This document shows positions 43,342 to 51,760 of a stretch of 64,000 bases of DNA, piece by piece. Each line of letters starts with the position of its first letter. Within the stretch, counting starts at the first letter, position 1. Source of the DNA: Oscillospiraceae bacterium. Its GTDB lineage: Bacteria; Bacillota; Clostridia; Oscillospirales; Ruminococcaceae. Where the stretch lies: the NCBI GenBank assembly GCA_017848115.1, contig JAGAKZ010000011.1, positions 1 to 64,000 of the forward strand, given 5' to 3'. The notes under the pieces were generated by a model. It had not been told where the DNA came from. It searched no databases and saw only the letters and a program-made list of their open reading frames with translations. A program made the position numbers and the translations under genes.

Positions 43342-45003
43342 ATGGCTAGCAATTTTTACTGCGACGGAGTAGATAAAGCTCCTCAGCGTTCACTGTTCAA
43401 CGCACTCGGCATTACCAAAGAAGAAATGGAACGTCCTCTCGTTGGTATTGTTTCTTCATACAACGAAATAGTACCGGGACATATGAATATAGATAAAATA
43501 GTTGAAGCTGTCAAGCTTGGTGTAGCTATGGGTGGCGGTACTCCTGTAGTTTTCCCGGCAATTGCTGTATGTGACGGTATCGCTATGGGACACAAGGGAA
43601 TGAAATATTCACTCGTTACACGTGACCTTATTGCAGATTCAACTGAATGTATGGCTCTCGCTCATCATTTTGATGCTCTTGTAATGATCCCTAACTGTGA
43701 TAAGAACGTTCCGGGACTTCTTATGGCTGCTGCAAGAGTAAATGTTCCTACAATATTTGTAAGTGGCGGTCCTATGCTTGCAGGTCATGTTAAAGGAAAG
43801 AAAACAAGCCTTTCAAGTATGTTTGAAGCAGTAGGTGCTCATTCAGCAGGAAAAATGTCTCTTGAAGATGTAGAAGAATTTGAAAACAAGGCTTGTCCTA
43901 CATGTGGTTCATGCTCAGGTATGTATACAGCAAACTCCATGAACTGTCTTACTGAAGTTCTTGGTATGGGTCTCAGAGGAAACGGTACTATTCCTGCTGT
44001 TTATTCTGAAAGAATAAAGCTTGCTAAAAAAGCAGGTATGGCAGTTATGGAACTTGTAAGAAAGAATATCCGTCCTCTTGATATAATGACAGAGAAAGCT
44101 TTCCAGAATGCACTTACAGCTGATATGGCTCTTGGTTGCTCTACAAACAGTATGCTTCATCTCCCTGCTATCGCAAACGAATGCGGTATAGAGATAAATC
44201 TTGACATGGCAAATGAGATCAGTGCAAAAACACCAAACCTCTGTCATCTTGCTCCGGCAGGTCATACATATATGGAAGACCTTAACGAAGCAGGCGGTGT
44301 ATACGCAGTTCTCAACGAACTTACAAAGAAAAACCTCATCAATACAGATGTAATGACTGTTACAGGAAAGACACTCGGCGAAAATATAAGCGGTGTTGTA
44401 AACAGAAACCCTGAAATAATCAGACCTATCGAAAACCCATACAGCCAGACAGGCGGAATCGCCGTATTAAGAGGAAATCTCGCTCCTGACGGTTGCGTAG
44501 TAAAGAGAAGTGCTGTAGCTCCTGAAATGCTCAAGCACAGCGGTCCTGCAAGAGTATTTGACTGCGAAGAAGATACTATCGCTGCTATCAAGGGCGGAAA
44601 AATCAAAGCAGGCGACGTTGTAGTAATTCGTTACGAAGGTCCTTCAGGTGGCCCCGGTATGAGAGAAATGCTCTCCCCTACTTCAGCTATTGCAGGTATG
44701 GGTCTTGACAAAGACGTTGCTCTTATCACTGACGGACGTTTCAGTGGTGCTACAAGAGGTGCATCTATAGGTCATGTTTCTCCTGAAGCTGTAAGAGGCG
44801 GTACTATCGCTTATGTACAGGACGGAGATATTATCTCTATTGATATTCCTAACTACTCCATCAGACTTGAAGTTTCTGACGAAGAACTTGAAAAAAGAAA
44901 GAAAAATACAAAACTTCTTGTTAAGGAAGGCATAACAGGCTACGCTAAGAGATATGCCGCTATGGTATCATCAGCTGATAAGGGTGCTATCATAAACAAA
45001 TAA
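43342..45003 (+). CDS. ilvD: Dihydroxy-acid dehydratase
   Basis: A 553-residue iron-sulfur dehydratase that turns dihydroxyisovalerate into 2-ketoisovalerate. Cluster-binding cysteines are visible in [11 protein letters not shown] (near residue 119) and [18 protein letters not shown] (near 187-204); the metal/phosphate region includes [13 protein letters not shown] and [11 protein letters not shown]. Full length. A GGTGG-type ribosome site precedes the ATG. No strong promoter was found between the preceding terminator and the gene, so it may rely on read-through from ilvC. Confidence 0.96.
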   Translation: MASNFYCDGVDKAPQRSLFNALGITKEEMERPLVGIVSSYNEIVPGHMNIDKIVEAVKLGVAMGGGTPVVFPAIAVCDGIAMGHKGMKYSLVTRDLIADSTECMALAHHFDALVMIPNCDKNVPGLLMAAARVNVPTIFVSGGPMLAGHVKGKKTSLSSMFEAVGAHSAGKMSLEDVEEFENKACPTCGSCSGMYTANSMNCLTEVLGMGLRGNGTIPAVYSERIKLAKKAGMAVMELVRKNIRPLDIMTEKAFQNALTADMALGCSTNSMLHLPAIANECGIEINLDMANEISAKTPNLCHLAPAGHTYMEDLNEAGGVYAVLNELTKKNLINTDVMTVTGKTLGENISGVVNRNPEIIRPIENPYSQTGGIAVLRGNLAPDGCVVKRSAVAPEMLKHSGPARVFDCEEDTIAAIKGGKIKAGDVVVIRYEGPSGGPGMREMLSPTSAIAGMGLDKDVALITDGRFSGATRGASIGHVSPEAVRGGTIAYVQDGDIISIDIPNYSIRLEVSDEELEKRKKNTKLLVKEGITGYAKRYAAMVSSADKGAIINK

Positions 45004-45051
45004 AACTTCCCTAAAAAAATTTTCTCACACGTTTTTACGGAGGCGTTAAAT

Positions 45052-46254
45052 ATTAATACCAATTTAAAAAATCTGTACTACAGAATGAATTCTCTGGTGA
45101 TATTCAGAAATATCATGAACTGCCGTACTATGCAAAGTCTTTACTCATTATTAAAGTGCATATGTACCGATAACTTTTCACAGGAAGATGCTATACATCT
45201 TTATGCCGACTTTGTTGCAGACCTGTATCGCCATCACAATGATCTTGGAACTTATATACTAACTCTTATGCTTGAAGATGAAAATGTATATATGATAAAA
45301 AAGTCCCAAAAACTTGATATAAGCGATAAAATGCAAAAGTGCCTTGAAAACGAACTTCTTATACTGAGTGATTTATCAAAACTTACATCAGAAGAAATAA
45401 AAAATGTGATCGGTTTTGACGGATTTTTGCCCGAATGGGATAACTCTCTGTATGATTTTGACGATGAATACCGCAAGCGTACAGAAAATGTTGAACGTTT
45501 CGGTTATGGAATATATGCAAAGTATCATATGTTTATAGTAAAAGACGGTGCAACAGTTCCTGTAAAATATCCTGATGAAATAGAACTTTCTGAACTTATC
45601 GGATATGAAACACAGAGAAATATGATAATAGAAAACACAAAAGCACTGATAAACGGTAAACCGGCTTCTAATGTACTCCTTACCGGTGATGCCGGAACAG
45701 GAAAATCTTCTTCTGTAAAGGCTATAGCAAATCATTTCAGAAACGAAGGACTCCGAATTATCGAAATCAGAAAAGATCAGCTTCGTGATATTCCACTTCT
45801 TATTGATAATCTCAGTAAAAATCCTTTAAAGTTTATCATCTTCATCGATGACCTTTCATTTGCATCAGATGATGATAATTTCAGTGCTTTAAAAGCTATA
45901 CTCGAAGGTTCTGTTTCTGCAAGAGCATATAATATTGCAATATATGCAACCAGCAACCGTCGCCACCTTGTCAAAGAAAACTTTTCTGACAGAAACGGTG
46001 ATGATATGCACAGAAATGACACTGTTCAGGAACTCATATCACTTTCAGAGCGTTTTGGTTTAAGAATCTCATTCTCCAAACCATCAAAAGATGAATATCT
46101 TAAAATCGTTCATGGACTTGCTGAGCAAAACGGTCTTAATATTGAAGATAAGGTTCTTGAAGACGGTGCTGAACGCTTTGCAATAGCCAAGAGCGGACGT
46201 TCGGCAAGGGCAGCAAAGCAATATATAGATAAAATGCTTGCAGAAACATTATAA
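45052..46254 (+). CDS. DUF815 AAA+ ATPase with probable AUU start
   Basis: A 400-residue AAA+ ATPase of the DUF815/COG2607 family. Walker A is LLTGDAGTGKSSS (near residues 206-218), Walker B FIIFIDDLSF, and the arginine-finger region TSNRRHLV follows. The helical N-terminal part contains the family's NLKNLYYRMN, which lies upstream of the first ATG (45085). GGAGG at 45039-45043 is eight bases before an in-frame ATT at 45052, so translation probably begins at AUU. The function of the family is unknown. It sits between ilvD and ilvA in the same direction, so it is likely co-expressed with isoleucine/valine synthesis. Confidence 0.8.
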   Translation: MNTNLKNLYYRMNSLVIFRNIMNCRTMQSLYSLLKCICTDNFSQEDAIHLYADFVADLYRHHNDLGTYILTLMLEDENVYMIKKSQKLDISDKMQKCLENELLILSDLSKLTSEEIKNVIGFDGFLPEWDNSLYDFDDEYRKRTENVERFGYGIYAKYHMFIVKDGATVPVKYPDEIELSELIGYETQRNMIIENTKALINGKPASNVLLTGDAGTGKSSSVKAIANHFRNEGLRIIEIRKDQLRDIPLLIDNLSKNPLKFIIFIDDLSFASDDDNFSALKAILEGSVSARAYNIAIYATSNRRHLVKENFSDRNGDDMHRNDTVQELISLSERFGLRISFSKPSKDEYLKIVHGLAEQNGLNIEDKVLEDGAERFAIAKSGRSARAAKQYIDKMLAETL

Positions 46255-46291
46255 AAAAACAAATTATAAATTGAAAAGAGTGTTAAAATAT

Positions 46292-47488
46292 ATGCTTACA
46301 CTTGATAAAGTTTACCATGCAGGATATGTGTTAAAAAATGTTATCAGAAGAACCGACCTTATCCATGCACCTAAAATAAATACAGAAAGTGAGGTTTATC
46401 TTAAAACTGAAAACCTCCAGATAACAGGTTCTTTTAAAGTAAGAGGCGCTTACTATAAAATTTCACAGCTTAGTCCCGAAGAAAAGGAAAAGGGTGTTAT
46501 CGCCTGCTCCGCCGGAAATCATGCTCAGGGTGTTGCTCTCGCTGCTACCGCTAACGGCATAAAATCATTGATTTGTCTGCCTGATGGTGCACCTATCTCC
46601 AAGGTTGAGGCAACAAAGAGCTACGGAGCTGACGTATGCCTTGTAAAGGGAGTTTACGACGATGCTTACAACATGGCTTTAAAACTCAAAGAAGAAATGG
46701 GATATACATTTATTCATCCTTTTGATGATGAAAACGTAATAGCAGGTCAGGGTACTATCGGTCTTGAACTCCTTGATCAGCTTCCTGATGTTGATGCTGT
46801 TATAGTACCGATCGGCGGTGGCGGACTCATCTCAGGTGTTGCTTTTGCTTTGAAGTGTTTAAAACCTGAAATCAAAGTTTATGGTGTTCAGGCAAGCGGT
46901 GCTCCAAGTATGGTTGCATCTGTAGAAAGCGGAAAAATCGAATGTCTTGACTCTGTATCAACTATAGCTGATGGTATCAAAGTAAAAGAACCGGGCGTAA
47001 ATACTTTTGAAATGTGCCAGAAATATGTTGACCAGATAGTTACTGTAACCGATGATGAAATTTCCTCTGCTATACTTACTCTTATCGAACAGCAGAAACT
47101 TATCGCCGAAGGTGCAGGTGCAGTTGCAGTTGCTGCCGCAATGTTCAACAAAGTACCGATCAAAGGAAAGAAAACAGTATGTATCGTATCAGGCGGAAAT
47201 ATAGATGTTACTATTCTTTCAAGAGTTATCAAGAGAGGTCTCCTCAAATCAGGACGCTCAGATTCAATAAATATCGAACTTATAGACAAACCGGGTCAGC
47301 TTAAGGACGTTTCAAGAATCATTGCTGATCTCGGCGGAAACGTAATAGCTATTCACCATGAAAGAGCTAACGAAGGTTCCGATATCATTGGCTGTTATCT
47401 TAGAATCGTTCTTGAAACCAAGGACTTTGAACACAAAATGGCTATAAGAAATGCTCTCGTAGCAGAAGGTTTCAAAATAGTTGAATAA
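46292..47488 (+). CDS. ilvA: Threonine ammonia-lyase with ACT domain
   Basis: A 398-residue PLP enzyme that deaminates threonine to 2-oxobutyrate for isoleucine. The PLP lysine is in ITGSFKVRGAYYK (near residue 52), the phosphate loop is PIGGGGLISG (near 177), and SAGNHAQG binds substrate. The C-terminal ACT-like domain (about 325-398, IELIDKPGQLKDVSRIIADL) suggests allosteric control, as in the shorter TdcB/IlvA type. The start at 46292 follows an AAAGAG site. It is followed 17 bases later by ridA, whose product clears the reactive enamine that this enzyme releases. Confidence 0.94.
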   Translation: MLTLDKVYHAGYVLKNVIRRTDLIHAPKINTESEVYLKTENLQITGSFKVRGAYYKISQLSPEEKEKGVIACSAGNHAQGVALAATANGIKSLICLPDGAPISKVEATKSYGADVCLVKGVYDDAYNMALKLKEEMGYTFIHPFDDENVIAGQGTIGLELLDQLPDVDAVIVPIGGGGLISGVAFALKCLKPEIKVYGVQASGAPSMVASVESGKIECLDSVSTIADGIKVKEPGVNTFEMCQKYVDQIVTVTDDEISSAILTLIEQQKLIAEGAGAVAVAAAMFNKVPIKGKKTVCIVSGGNIDVTILSRVIKRGLLKSGRSDSINIELIDKPGQLKDVSRIIADLGGNVIAIHHERANEGSDIIGCYLRIVLETKDFEHKMAIRNALVAEGFKIVE

Positions 47489-47505
47489 TAACGGAGGACT
47501 AAATT

Positions 47506-47883
47506 ATGTCAAAAACAATTTACACATCAAATGCTCCTGAAGCTCTCGGACCATATTCACAGGCTATTGTTACAGGAAATCTCGTATTTACATCAGGTCA
47601 GATCGCTATCAATCCTGCAACTAACACTGTTGAAGCAACAGACGTCGAAGGTCAGACTACTCAGGTAATGAAAAACCTCGGTGAAGTTTTAAAAGAAGCC
47701 GGTTCTTCTTTTGATAAAGCTGTAAAGACAACATGTTTCCTTAAAAATATGTCAGACTTTGCTGCTTTCAATAAGGTTTACGGAGAATACTTCACATCTA
47801 AGCCGGCTAGAAGCTGTGTAGCTGTTAAGGAACTTCCTAAGGATGTTCTTGTTGAAGTTGAAGTTATTGCTGAAATAGGTTAA
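47506..47883 (+). CDS. ridA: RidA enamine/imine deaminase
   Basis: A 125-residue YjgF/YER057c/UK114 family protein. Conserved residues are in GPYSQAIVTGNLVFTSGQI, the Arg in KPARSCVAVKELP (near 104-107) and the terminal EVEVIAEIG. RidA trimers hydrolyse 2-aminoacrylate and related enamines formed by threonine/serine dehydratases, protecting PLP enzymes. Its place right after ilvA, with GGAGG before the ATG, is a direct functional link. A strong terminator ends the cluster. Confidence 0.95.
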   Translation: MSKTIYTSNAPEALGPYSQAIVTGNLVFTSGQIAINPATNTVEATDVEGQTTQVMKNLGEVLKEAGSSFDKAVKTTCFLKNMSDFAAFNKVYGEYFTSKPARSCVAVKELPKDVLVEVEVIAEIG

Positions 47884-47904
47884 TGGGATATATTTTGTAA
47901 AATA

Positions 47905-47944
47905 TAAAAACGACAACAGATTTATGGTCTGTTGTCGTTTTTTG
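47905..47944 (+). terminator. Terminator of the ilv cluster
   Basis: AAAACGACAACAGA pairs with TCTGTTGTCGTTTT, followed by TT. Confidence 0.9.
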
Positions 47945-47951
47945 GTATACA

Positions 47952-48039
47952 CCCTACATAATCCACTTTTTCATCAAAGCAAAATCCATTACATTTATTT
48001 TTCCGTCTCCGCTTATATCTGCCTGTAATTTATCCTTTA
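47952..48039 (-). repeat. 88-nt direct repeat, left copy
   Basis: Differs at two positions from 51673-51760. It carries the 3' half of a dockerin gene. Confidence 0.88.
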
Positions 48040-48055
48040 AATACATCTTTATCAT
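47954..48055 (-). pseudogene. Orphan half-dockerin remnant
   Basis: A 33-codon frame, ending DISGDGKINVMDFALMKKW and two more residues, reproduces the second calcium-loop repeat of the dockerin at the end of the LRR protein (51675-53309). There is no first half, signal peptide or host domain. Its ATG overlaps the stop of the dockerin gene at 48052 (ATGA), probably by chance. It is best read as the leftover end of a dockerin gene after a duplication or insertion. Confidence 0.78.
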
Positions 48056-49131
48056 AATTCATCAATTAACTTTGAAAGGAACTCCTTAAGTCTTGCCAAA
48101 TCACAAAGGGTTAATTTACCGTCTTTATCCACATCGGCAAACTGCTGGTGGTACTCCGGAATTGTTACATCGCCTAAGAGATACAATGACAATTCTGTCA
48201 GATCAGTAAGATCTATAACTAAATCGTAATTCAGATCCCCAAGAATATGAGCTCCGATTGGTTGAACAAATGAAGGCCGTGTAACAACGGGATCAACAAC
48301 CGAAGGCGATTCATTTATTGAGCCCACTCCTGTAACAGATTCAAGTTCACATACTTTAACAAGCTGTTCTTCTGATATTGTCGTATATACATATAAAAGT
48401 GAATTTCCTTTATCGTAATCAACTTTTTCAAAAGAATATATATTCAGAGGAGAAAACGTTTCAATAACATAAGACTTACATTCAGATTCTGACATTTCCT
48501 TAGTTGATAAGCTAAGAGTGATAACTACTCTAAATTTATCTTTTTCTTCTCTTATCGAAGTAATCAGAGCCTGATTTGTTATTTTACCATTGTATTTTAC
48601 AGCTTCTTCTCCTGTGGATACAGTTACATAACACTTAGTTAATTTTTCTGCCGACTTAATCTGTTCAGATGTCAGTAAAGCTTTTATATTATATCTTAAG
48701 CCGGACGGTACTATCTCAGCATCACTTCTTTCGATACCTATCTCCGAAACTATTCTGTCAAGTTCTTCATTAATCTTTAAAGAACGATATTCCAGACGTT
48801 TGGCTTCAATATCAGGGTCGAATATTTTACCGGTTTCATTTATCTGATAATTTAATGTTTTGACAATACTTTTGGCTTCTTCCTGAGTTTTTCCTTCTTC
48901 AATGAGTTCTCCCTCATATTTATCTAAAAATTTTACATTAAAATCATCAATCAACATTACAGAAACTAAACATGGAGTTTTCTGTATTTCCGACTGATTT
49001 TCCACACTCTCAGAAATTGCAACAGAATCTGAAAGTTGAAATTCTGTTTCGTTAGCATATACCGAAATTATATTTGCTGATAGAATTGAAATACTCATCA
49101 GACCTGCAAATAAAGATATAGTTTTTTTCAT
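48052..49131 (-). CDS. Secreted dockerin protein (system 3)
   Basis: A 359-residue exported protein: signal peptide (MKKTISLFAGLMSISILSAN), an unassigned domain (about 45-285), a Pro-rich linker and a C-terminal dockerin (about 297-359) with DLNYDLVIDLTDL and DVDKDGKLTLCDL loops. The middle domain contains repeated helix-strand units (EGKTQEEAKSIVKTLNYQ; YVTVSTGEEAVKY) and might be a proteinase-inhibitor or sensor-like fold; I do not recognise it. The ATG at 49131 has AGGAG about ten bases upstream; the GTG at 49140 is too close to it. Third gene of the system 3 sigma operon, 86 bases after the membrane partner. Confidence 0.8.
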   Translation of the reverse strand: MKKTISLFAGLMSISILSANIISVYANETEFQLSDSVAISESVENQSEIQKTPCLVSVMLIDDFNVKFLDKYEGELIEEGKTQEEAKSIVKTLNYQINETGKIFDPDIEAKRLEYRSLKINEELDRIVSEIGIERSDAEIVPSGLRYNIKALLTSEQIKSAEKLTKCYVTVSTGEEAVKYNGKITNQALITSIREEKDKFRVVITLSLSTKEMSESECKSYVIETFSPLNIYSFEKVDYDKGNSLLYVYTTISEEQLVKVCELESVTGVGSINESPSVVDPVVTRPSFVQPIGAHILGDLNYDLVIDLTDLTELSLYLLGDVTIPEYHQQFADVDKDGKLTLCDLARLKEFLSKLIDEL

Positions 49132-49217
49132 AAAAATCACACTCCTGATTTTCTTCGATTTTAAATAAAATTTTATGACACCTGTTTATTTTAACAAATT
49201 CTTTATCACGTCCTTTT

Positions 49218-50558
49218 TTACTGATATTTTACAAGAATATCTCTTATTTTATCACCTTTCTCTTTACCAATAATGAATGCATATTCTTTTGTACCATACC
49301 TAATTACAACTATATTTTTTTCAGTGAGTTTTATCGTGATACGGATATCAGAAATATATTCATAATCAACCCAAAATACATCATTGTTCCCTGTTTTAGA
49401 ATACGAAGAAGTACCTAATGCCATATCATCCGGATCACTTAATATAACAGAAATTTCTTTTTCATCAGCATCTGATAAAGTATATTTTTCAGACACTATT
49501 TTCAGTTTATTTATACCGGAATCATTCATAAACTGTTTAAGAGAAGCTGTCTGATAATTTCGATTCATATATGCAACATAGTAATCAACATTTTCAAAAT
49601 ATATAATTCTCATAACTTCTGAAGAAATGCTTTTAAATGAATATTCATCAAGTAAATATTCAGAGTCCATAGGACCTGAAAATTTAGTTTTCTGAATAAA
49701 TTCACTTACCTGATCTTTTGAAACTATTCCAATCCTGTTCAAAATTTTATTATCTTCATACGTCAAAAAGGCAGGAAATGAATATAAGGTAATGTTACCG
49801 GACGTAACAGTTGAAATAAAAGTGGAAGTTTCTATTGGTATCGTTTCGGTACTATTTATAGTGGTATTAGTAGGCTTGACAGTAGAGGGGATATATGTCG
49901 CCGAAGTATCAGACGGAACAGTTGATATAAAAGGAGAAGTTTCAATTGGTATAGTATCAGTACTATTTATAGTATCGTCAGCAGGCTTGACAGTAGAGGG
50001 GATATATGTCGCCGGTGTATCAGACGGAACAGTTGTAACAGGTCTGGTGTTTTCCGATTCAGAATAGCTGACATTTGTCTCTGTTGGTAACTGACTGCTT
50101 TCTTCAGGTGATTGCTGTGTAGTTATCGGATATGTATTTATTATATCTGTTTTCTTTATCAATGTTTCATCTGATTCTACAGGTGGATTTGTTGTATCAT
50201 CTTTACTTTCATTTGTAATTTTGCTTTCAGAGATATCTGTTTTTTCAACCGATGATAGACTTTCGCTTTCCGATATGCTTACCTCTGAGTCAGTTTTATA
50301 ACAAGTAATTGTTTCTTCTGTTTCAGATTTTTTTGTAACTGATGTAACAACATAAATACTCTTTTTTTCAAAATGATGTTTATTATTAAAAAATATAAAA
50401 CAGTTAACAACAATACACATAGCAACCACAGCAACTGATACTGATGAAAGAATATGTATCAATTTTCTGGTATTGTAATCAGGATTAAACTGTTCTGCTT
50501 CAGCTATGTATTTATCATCTATTTTTCCAATAGCCTCCTGAAGTTGCTCTGCATTCAT
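49218..50558 (-). CDS. Single-pass membrane protein, probable anti-sigma/sensor (system 3)
   Basis: A 446-residue protein with a cytoplasmic N-terminus (about 32 residues), one membrane segment (ILSSVSVAVVAMCIVVNCFIF, about 35-55), a long Ser/Thr/Glu-rich stalk (about 65-260) and an extracellular domain of about 185 residues. The stalk contains a duplicated unit with ATYIPSTVKP and IPIETS. It resembles the system 2 membrane protein in plan and in a similar C-terminal domain pattern (YSFPAFLTYED; YYVAYMNRNYQTASLKQFM). The ATG overlaps the stop codon of the sigma gene by one base. Likely regulates the sigma factor from the surface; direct evidence is lacking. Confidence 0.75.
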   Translation of the reverse strand: MNAEQLQEAIGKIDDKYIAEAEQFNPDYNTRKLIHILSSVSVAVVAMCIVVNCFIFFNNKHHFEKKSIYVVTSVTKKSETEETITCYKTDSEVSISESESLSSVEKTDISESKITNESKDDTTNPPVESDETLIKKTDIINTYPITTQQSPEESSQLPTETNVSYSESENTRPVTTVPSDTPATYIPSTVKPADDTINSTDTIPIETSPFISTVPSDTSATYIPSTVKPTNTTINSTETIPIETSTFISTVTSGNITLYSFPAFLTYEDNKILNRIGIVSKDQVSEFIQKTKFSGPMDSEYLLDEYSFKSISSEVMRIIYFENVDYYVAYMNRNYQTASLKQFMNDSGINKLKIVSEKYTLSDADEKEISVILSDPDDMALGTSSYSKTGNNDVFWVDYEYISDIRITIKLTEKNIVVIRYGTKEYAFIIGKEKGDKIRDILVKYQ

Positions 50559-51112
50559 TATACTCCCACCCTTTTTTTAAGATAATCTTTCAACTGCTTT
50601 CTGACTCTTGAAAGCACAACTCTTATATTTTCTTCACTCATCGAACATTGCTTTGAAATATCAGGGATACTGTCAAAGTACCAGTATCTTCGAATAAAAA
50701 TATAACGCTTTTCTTTATTTAATATTCCAAGAAACTCATTAAGAGCTACTACGACTTCTGACTCATCAAATTTTTCTTCTGTATTATTTTTGCTGTCCAC
50801 ACATTCTCCAAGTTCTTCAAGCGAAAAACTAAGATCTTTTTTTCTTTTTTTACTTTTTAGAATCCTGTATTTATTAAGTGAGTGATTTCTTATAATCTTA
50901 AATAAGAATGAAGAAAGAAAACTTGGTCTTTCCGGAGGCATCAGATTCCATGCAGTCAGATAAGTATCATTCAGGCACTCTTCTGAATCCTGAATATCAT
51001 TTAAAATAGAATTAGCAATATACAGACACCGGTTTCTGTATTTTTTATCTGTTTCTGATATCGCATTTTCTGAACGTGCCCAGAAAAGATCAATTATCTT
51101 TTCATCTTCCAT
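50558..51112 (-). CDS. ECF-type RNA polymerase sigma factor (system 3)
   Basis: A 184-residue ECF sigma factor. Region 2 is near residues 20-90 (YIANSILNDIQDSEECLNDTYLTAWN and FLFKIIRNHSLNKYRILK); region 4 is near 120-175 (LNKEKRYIFIRRYWYFDSIPDISKQC, then ENIRVVLSRVRKQL). An AAAGGAG ribosome site precedes the ATG. The pattern SIPDISKQCSMSEENIRV is common in ECF factors of Clostridia that pair with DUF4179/RsgI-like or other membrane anti-sigma proteins. First gene of the operon with the membrane partner and a dockerin protein. Confidence 0.9.
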   Translation of the reverse strand: MEDEKIIDLFWARSENAISETDKKYRNRCLYIANSILNDIQDSEECLNDTYLTAWNLMPPERPSFLSSFLFKIIRNHSLNKYRILKSKKRKKDLSFSLEELGECVDSKNNTEEKFDESEVVVALNEFLGILNKEKRYIFIRRYWYFDSIPDISKQCSMSEENIRVVLSRVRKQLKDYLKKRVGV

Positions 51113-51242
51113 AACAATTCAACTCCTTTATCCAAGCTCATATATATAGTGTAAAGTTAGCTTCAATTGTTACAGCTTAGCAAGCAATTTTGTTATAAAT
51201 CACAAATATCTCAAAATATTTTATTTATTATAACTATTTATT

Positions 51243-51277
51243 ATCAAAAATAAGCAGACGCACACACATCTGCTTAT
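51243..51277 (-). terminator. Terminator after the Rpn fragment
   Basis: ATAAGCAGA pairs with TCTGCTTAT, followed on the minus strand by TTTTTG. Confidence 0.78.
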
Positions 51278-51332
51278 CATTACATCAAAATTTGTATTGT
51301 ATTTAAATTAATGTATCATTTATTCTGGCACA

Positions 51333-51653
51333 TTAATTATCCTCTGTGCTTTCCAATGACTTATTATACTTGCTTATAAGCTCTTCCATTCCGCTATCAC
51401 TAAGCCCACTGCACTTTTGAATTATGTCCAACGATACTCCACTTTCCAGCATTTTGAGAGCCATTTCAATAGTCTTTTCAATCTTTCCTTCTTCTTTGCT
51501 CTTAGCACCTATTTTTTTACCATATTCCTCTAAAGCGAGTTTCTGCATTCGTTCCATTGCATCATACACATCGAAAAATTCCACAGTTTCTGTCTGTACC
51601 TGATCCATAATTGCACCTACTTTCTCCATATTTGTTTTACCTTTTATCATCAT
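51333..51653 (-). pseudogene. C-terminal fragment of an Rpn-family nuclease
   Basis: A 106-codon frame (MEKVGAIMDQVQTETVEFF to KSLESTEDN) resembles the C-terminal tails of Rpn/PD-(D/E)XK transposase-like proteins: helical, with LALEEYGKKIGAKSKEEGK and a short MLESGVSLDIIQKCSGLS repeat. The nuclease core is missing, because the upstream DNA passes within about 20 bases into the 3' end of the LRR-dockerin gene. It is probably a truncated remnant, although it still has a terminator and a start-like context. Confidence 0.68.
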
Positions 51654-51672
51654 ATTACGTTTTTGCTCTCTC

Positions 51673-51760
51673 CCCTACATGATCCACTTTTTCATCAAAG
51701 CAAAATCCATTACATTTATTTTTCCGTCTCCGCTTATATCTGCCTGTGATTTATCCTTTA
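51673..51760 (-). repeat. 88-nt direct repeat, right copy
   Basis: 3' end of the LRR-dockerin gene; 86 of 88 bases match 47952-48039. Confidence 0.88.
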
